Assembly (NCBI GenBank): GCA_944386445.1
Contig: CALXBD010000039.1
Location: 1 to 33,561, forward strand
Origin: an uncultured Clostridia bacterium
Lineage (GTDB): Bacteria; Bacillota; Clostridia; Oscillospirales; Ruminococcaceae
Reading direction: 5' to 3'
Length of the DNA: 33,561 bases
Every line of letters starts with the position of its first letter. The first letter of the stretch is position 1. The position numbers were made by a program, and so were the translations under genes. The notes below the pieces were generated by a model. The model saw only the letters and a list, made by a program, of their open reading frames with translations. It ran no database searches and had not been told where the DNA came from. Positions 30,446 through 33,561 of the stretch are shown piece by piece.

Positions 30446-32170
30446 TTACTGCACTAGCTCGGATTTTTTCTTATTTTCCATCAACTTCAATCCCAATAGA
30501 ATCACTACCGGCAGATAAATAAACATTGGATATTCATATCTGCAGTAATACCCATTTGTCGGACCTGTGATAAAGATAAGCAGCTGCACAAACATCGGGC
30601 AGCAATAGATAACACCTGTCAAGCTCTTCTTTCGCAAACAATATCCCATAAACAGTAACGCGATCCAGATATAGAAGGCCGGAGCTTTCAGCAGTGAAAG
30701 TACTGGTAAGTTGAAAATATCCTCCCGTAGTGCTTCATAGCTGTTTCGAGCATAACTCAAGCCCTCCGGCATATGGAAGTCTGTCTGAAGGGACTCATTC
30801 AGGCCCTCCATTTGGTACTTGCCCCATTCATAGGTAAAATAGCTTAACGTCTCTCCGCCAGGATAAAAATACTGATAATAGTTATTCATCGTAGCCTGGA
30901 TGTAAATATCCGGCCGACGCAGCAGCATCTTAAACCAAACCCCAACGTAGTCAATCAAGTCTTCTTTTGATCCGTGGTAAGTACTCTTAACAGGATCCGA
31001 TATATCCGGGTCATAACTGTCGGCAAGAACATCATAATCAAGAACTCTGTCTATAACTTCACGTTCGCTGTCAGAAATATCTTCTTCCGCAAATTTTACA
31101 TATCTGGCTGTTTGCTGAAAAGGTACAGAAAGCATCTCACGAATGGAACCCTGAGACACATCTAAAAGCGGAAACAATACCTGACTGAGTCCCAGTGAAG
31201 TAACAATTGCTGCTGCAAGCCCTGCCAGCGCTGCTTTACGGAACCTCTTATGAAAAAGAGCCGCCAGCAAAGTTAACAGCACCACATACATTCCATCATT
31301 CCGAAACAGGATCATTCCCACAATGGAACCGATAAAAAATATATAATCCTGCTTTTTGCGAGGAGATTGTGTCTGCAGCAGCTTAAAGAGCATCACATAA
31401 AACAGCACTACAAAAGCCGTATACATGACATCCTTGGCTACCAGGAAAAAGTAGGCTGAAATTCTCGGATGAATACAATAATAAAGAACGATCCCGGCAG
31501 TTATCCATTTATTTGCCTTAATCTCGATCAAAGTTCCTACTGCATAACTGACTATCAGACATAAAAACATAGTCTGGGCCAGACAGTATAAAAAGATTCC
31601 CACATTGCAGCTGCCGACCCATTCTCCGATATGGAGAAAGAGAGACAGGAACAAAGTATGGACGATTGGATGGTGATTGGTCAGCGCCGTTCCGTTAAAG
31701 TACCCCTGGGAAATCTGGTACCAGGTATCCCCCATAAATATTCCCGGATAGGACAGGATAATATAAGGAATATTCACAATCATCAAAGTACAAAACACCG
31801 TTCTGACAGGTGCTTTTTCCAGCAGTTCCGTATATTTTCCCGCCAACATGCCAAGGCCGTTCAGAAGCTTTGACCTTTTTGGTGTCAGCTGCCCGGGCTT
31901 TTTTGACACAGAAAACCTGTCCCAAAATCCATATAGCCAATAGATTCCCATAAAAAAGATCACATACCAACAAATGCCCTGTACCAGCGACAAAAGCAGG
32001 TCAGTTTTGCCGCCGAACACAAGATCCCAGCTGTCGGTTTTCTCAAAGGAGCGGCCCAAAACCATGAACAGGGCAAATAACACTGCCAAAATATGGCACC
32101 ATAGGTTTTTCCCTTTTGTTGGCCTTGATTGTTCCCTGACAACCGCTTGGCTCTTTTTTGAATGCAACAT
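30446..32170 (-). CDS. Polytopic membrane protein, DUF6020/GT-C glycosyltransferase-like
   Basis: A 574-residue protein with about 12 hydrophobic segments. After the second helix pair comes SYPGIFMGDTWYQISQGYFNG, a loop with an acidic residue at the position expected for a GT-C catalytic Asp, then NHHPIVHTLFLSLFLHIG. A large soluble insertion lies near 370-470. It fits DUF6020 proteins, which resemble lipid-linked-sugar-dependent glycosyltransferases. The ATG at 32170 follows AGGAGGAACCATTGC. It is the second gene of the pair with a GtrB-like GT2, which could make the lipid-linked sugar donor for it. Catalysis is inferred, not shown. Confidence 0.8.
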   Translation of the reverse strand: MLHSKKSQAVVREQSRPTKGKNLWCHILAVLFALFMVLGRSFEKTDSWDLVFGGKTDLLLSLVQGICWYVIFFMGIYWLYGFWDRFSVSKKPGQLTPKRSKLLNGLGMLAGKYTELLEKAPVRTVFCTLMIVNIPYIILSYPGIFMGDTWYQISQGYFNGTALTNHHPIVHTLFLSLFLHIGEWVGSCNVGIFLYCLAQTMFLCLIVSYAVGTLIEIKANKWITAGIVLYYCIHPRISAYFFLVAKDVMYTAFVVLFYVMLFKLLQTQSPRKKQDYIFFIGSIVGMILFRNDGMYVVLLTLLAALFHKRFRKAALAGLAAAIVTSLGLSQVLFPLLDVSQGSIREMLSVPFQQTARYVKFAEEDISDSEREVIDRVLDYDVLADSYDPDISDPVKSTYHGSKEDLIDYVGVWFKMLLRRPDIYIQATMNNYYQYFYPGGETLSYFTYEWGKYQMEGLNESLQTDFHMPEGLSYARNSYEALREDIFNLPVLSLLKAPAFYIWIALLFMGYCLRKKSLTGVIYCCPMFVQLLIFITGPTNGYYCRYEYPMFIYLPVVILLGLKLMENKKKSELVQ

Positions 32171-32196
32171 GCAATGGTTCCTCCTGCAAGCAAAAA

Positions 32197-33153
32197 TCAG
32201 TCCAGTTTATCCTGCCGTTTTGCCAGCTTTGCTATTGTTTCCAGTAAGGACAGCCGGAACTCAAATTCACGTTTCTCCTTCTGTTTGATAGAATCCAGGA
32301 CCATGCCGTTAAAAAATGAAAGGAGGGCGGCCAGCGCTGTAAATCCGCACACGATCAGGGTGGGAAAATGCTCCACCAAGCCTGTCTGACGGAACGGAAT
32401 CCATACCAGCGGTACAAAGAACGCTGCGTCGATCAGCAGCAGCACCGCCGCAATCAAAGAAAAGAACTGGAACGGCTTATAGTTCTTAAACAGGTTGAAA
32501 ATTGTCCGCAGGACTTTGAATCCATCGCTGAAGGTATTCAATTTAGATTCGCTTCCTTCCGGGCGGTCACGGTATTCGATTACTACATTATCCAGTGCCA
32601 TATTGACAGATATTGCATGGATGGTCATTTCAGTTTCAATTTCAAATCCCCTTGAAAGCACTGGAAATGTCTTTACAAAACGGTAGCTGAAGGCCCGATA
32701 ACCGGTCATGATATCCTTGATATTGCTCTTAAAAATATGATTGATGCAGAATCGTACCAAGGAGTTTCCGAAATTGTGGAAAGGCCGTTTGTTCTCGTTG
32801 AAATAGGTCGACGAAAGCCGGTCTCCCACCACCATATCCATTCTCTTATTCAAAATTTTATCTACCATTTCCGGTGCGAATTCAGCAGGATAGGTATCAT
32901 CCCCATCTGTCATAATATAACATTCTGCATCAATATCCTGAAACATTCTCCGGACAACATTTCCTTTACCCTGCTGGTACTCATAACAGACCACCGCACC
33001 AGCTTTCCGGGCCAGTTCATCTGTTCCGTCTGTGGAGTTATTATCATACACATAGATTGTCGCATCCGGGAGGACTCTTTTAAAATCCTCTACCACTTTT
33101 TGAACGGTTTGCGCCTCATTATAGCAAGGCACCATCACAGCAATCTTATCCAT
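32197..33153 (-). CDS. Family 2 glycosyltransferase with C-terminal membrane helices (GtrB/DPM1-like)
   Basis: A 318-residue protein. The N-terminal GT-A fold has MVPCYNEAQTV, the nucleotide-sugar region YDNNSTDGTDEL and the metal motif TDGDDTYP near 90, then FEIETEMT and YRDRPEGSESKL, typical of polyprenyl-phosphate glycosyltransferases. Two helices near 230-290 (FFSLIAAVLLLIDAAFFVPL and TLIVCGFTALAALLSFFNG) anchor it in the membrane. The ATG at 33153 follows AGGAGGAAGCGAACGCAAA; the reading further up to 33189 is rejected. It is first in the operon and probably transfers a sugar to undecaprenyl phosphate for use by the following GT-C-like protein. Confidence 0.93.
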   Translation of the reverse strand: MDKIAVMVPCYNEAQTVQKVVEDFKRVLPDATIYVYDNNSTDGTDELARKAGAVVCYEYQQGKGNVVRRMFQDIDAECYIMTDGDDTYPAEFAPEMVDKILNKRMDMVVGDRLSSTYFNENKRPFHNFGNSLVRFCINHIFKSNIKDIMTGYRAFSYRFVKTFPVLSRGFEIETEMTIHAISVNMALDNVVIEYRDRPEGSESKLNTFSDGFKVLRTIFNLFKNYKPFQFFSLIAAVLLLIDAAFFVPLVWIPFRQTGLVEHFPTLIVCGFTALAALLSFFNGMVLDSIKQKEKREFEFRLSLLETIAKLAKRQDKLD

Positions 33154-33266
33154 TTTGCGTTCGCTTCCTCCTGTTACAGCCACATGCATCTATTCTTTTA
33201 TCTGCACATGAAATTCCCAGTCCTTCTCCTATTCATAAACACCGGGGCTATTTATCAATTAGATTT

Positions 33267-33295
33267 ATTATATCAGCTTTGTCCATAGTTTTCAA
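33267..33295 (-). promoter_or_regulatory. SigA promoter of the GT2/DUF6020 operon
   Basis: On the - strand TTGAAA (33295-33290), 17 bases, TATAAT (33272-33267). The leader to the ATG is about 105 bases, with no clear riboswitch-like fold recognised. Confidence 0.75.
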
Positions 33296-33326
33296 TAGAT
33301 ATTCCCTCAATAAAAATACCCGCCAG

Positions 33327-33561
33327 TGTAGGATTACAATAGATATTGGACAGCAGAATAAAAAAGTAGAAGTATGAGGCAATATCGGATATAGTAGAGT
33401 TGAGACACTAAACATACTGAGAAAGGAGCCATCGTTCATGAGTAAAAGTATAACACAAGACATGGCCTATCGGCAATCCCTGATGAAATACGCTGAGAAA
33501 TACGGTGTCAGTCGGGCAAGCAGAAAGTACAACAAGAGTCGCTCATACATCTACTTCTGGA
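33327..33561 (+). mobile_element. Left end of an insertion sequence, cut by the window edge
   Basis: The transposase gene at 33438 is preceded by non-coding sequence starting near TGTAGGATTACAA (33327 onward), which may be the element's terminus; the exact boundary is not proven. An 11-bp direct repeat, CAATAGATATT, occurs at 33293-33303 and 33337-33347, one copy on each side of the suggested boundary. The element continues beyond the window. Confidence 0.55.
33438..33561 (+). CDS. Transposase, N-terminal fragment (HTH plus probable rve/DDE type, IS481/IS3-like)
   Basis: The first 41 codons are visible, beginning MSKSITQDMAYRQSLMKYAE. They contain a helix-turn-helix of the type YGVSRASRKYNKSRSYIYFW, matching the N-terminus of clostridial transposases that continue into an rve/DDE integrase domain. 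The ATG follows GAAAGGAGCCATCGTTC. Partial because the window ends here, not because of a visible mutation. Family assignment is from memory and moderate. Confidence 0.8.
   Translation, partial: MSKSITQDMAYRQSLMKYAEKYGVSRASRKYNKSRSYIYFW

Overview
The window looks like a chromosomal segment of a low-to-mid GC Clostridia (Firmicutes), probably a gut-type Oscillospiraceae or Lachnospiraceae member. The evidence is strong GGAGG ribosome binding sites, TTGACA/TATAAT promoters, a T-box leader, LytTR/GHKL signalling, YesM/YesN regulation with an LplA/B/C-type sugar importer, and a BlaI/BlaR1-type pair. No tRNA, rRNA or CRISPR array was seen. The right edge enters an insertion sequence: the first 41 codons of a transposase.

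Layout. (1) 1-484: a leftward T-box riboswitch with its own promoter, followed by a second terminator-like hairpin and no recognisable target gene before the window edge. (2) 545-1787: three coupled leftward genes of unknown function (two membrane proteins and a small acidic protein), divergent from a TetR-type regulator (1913-2491) across a shared promoter region with two inverted 12-bp operator candidates. (3) 2602-7785: a LytTR response regulator, a soluble GHKL kinase and two ABC exporter half-transporters. Between kinase and transporter lie three 13-bp direct repeats exactly 21 bp apart, the geometry expected of LytTR binding sites. (4) 7834-9412: a leftward SDR oxidoreductase and an alpha/alpha-toroid-like protein, divergent from a PadR regulator and a two-domain flavodoxin-like oxidoreductase (9536-11445).

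(5) 11617-18465: a glycoside-use module. A GH4 enzyme and a GH2 enzyme (leftward) diverge from an AraC regulator, and the module is flanked by two lipoproteins that share sequence features. (6) 18559-23248: a BlaI repressor with promoter and operator, then a 1436-residue BlaR1-like M56 membrane protease. About 1070 residues of its C-terminus lie beyond the last membrane segment and show no obvious penicillin-binding motif. (7) 23305-30328, leftward: a complete two-component-controlled sugar importer in the order YesN-like regulator, YesM-like kinase, two permeases, binding lipoprotein. (8) 30446-33153, leftward: a GT2 glycosyltransferase with C-terminal membrane helices and a large polytopic DUF6020/GT-C-like protein, a pair that fits cell-surface glycan modification.

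Working together: regions 5 and 7 probably import and split galactose-containing oligosaccharides. Region 3 looks like an inducible exporter (peptide or antimicrobial defence) whose kinase/regulator acts on the transporter promoter. Region 6 looks like a protease-relieved repressor circuit with an unusual sensor. Functions are inferred from motifs and remembered family features; no database search was run.
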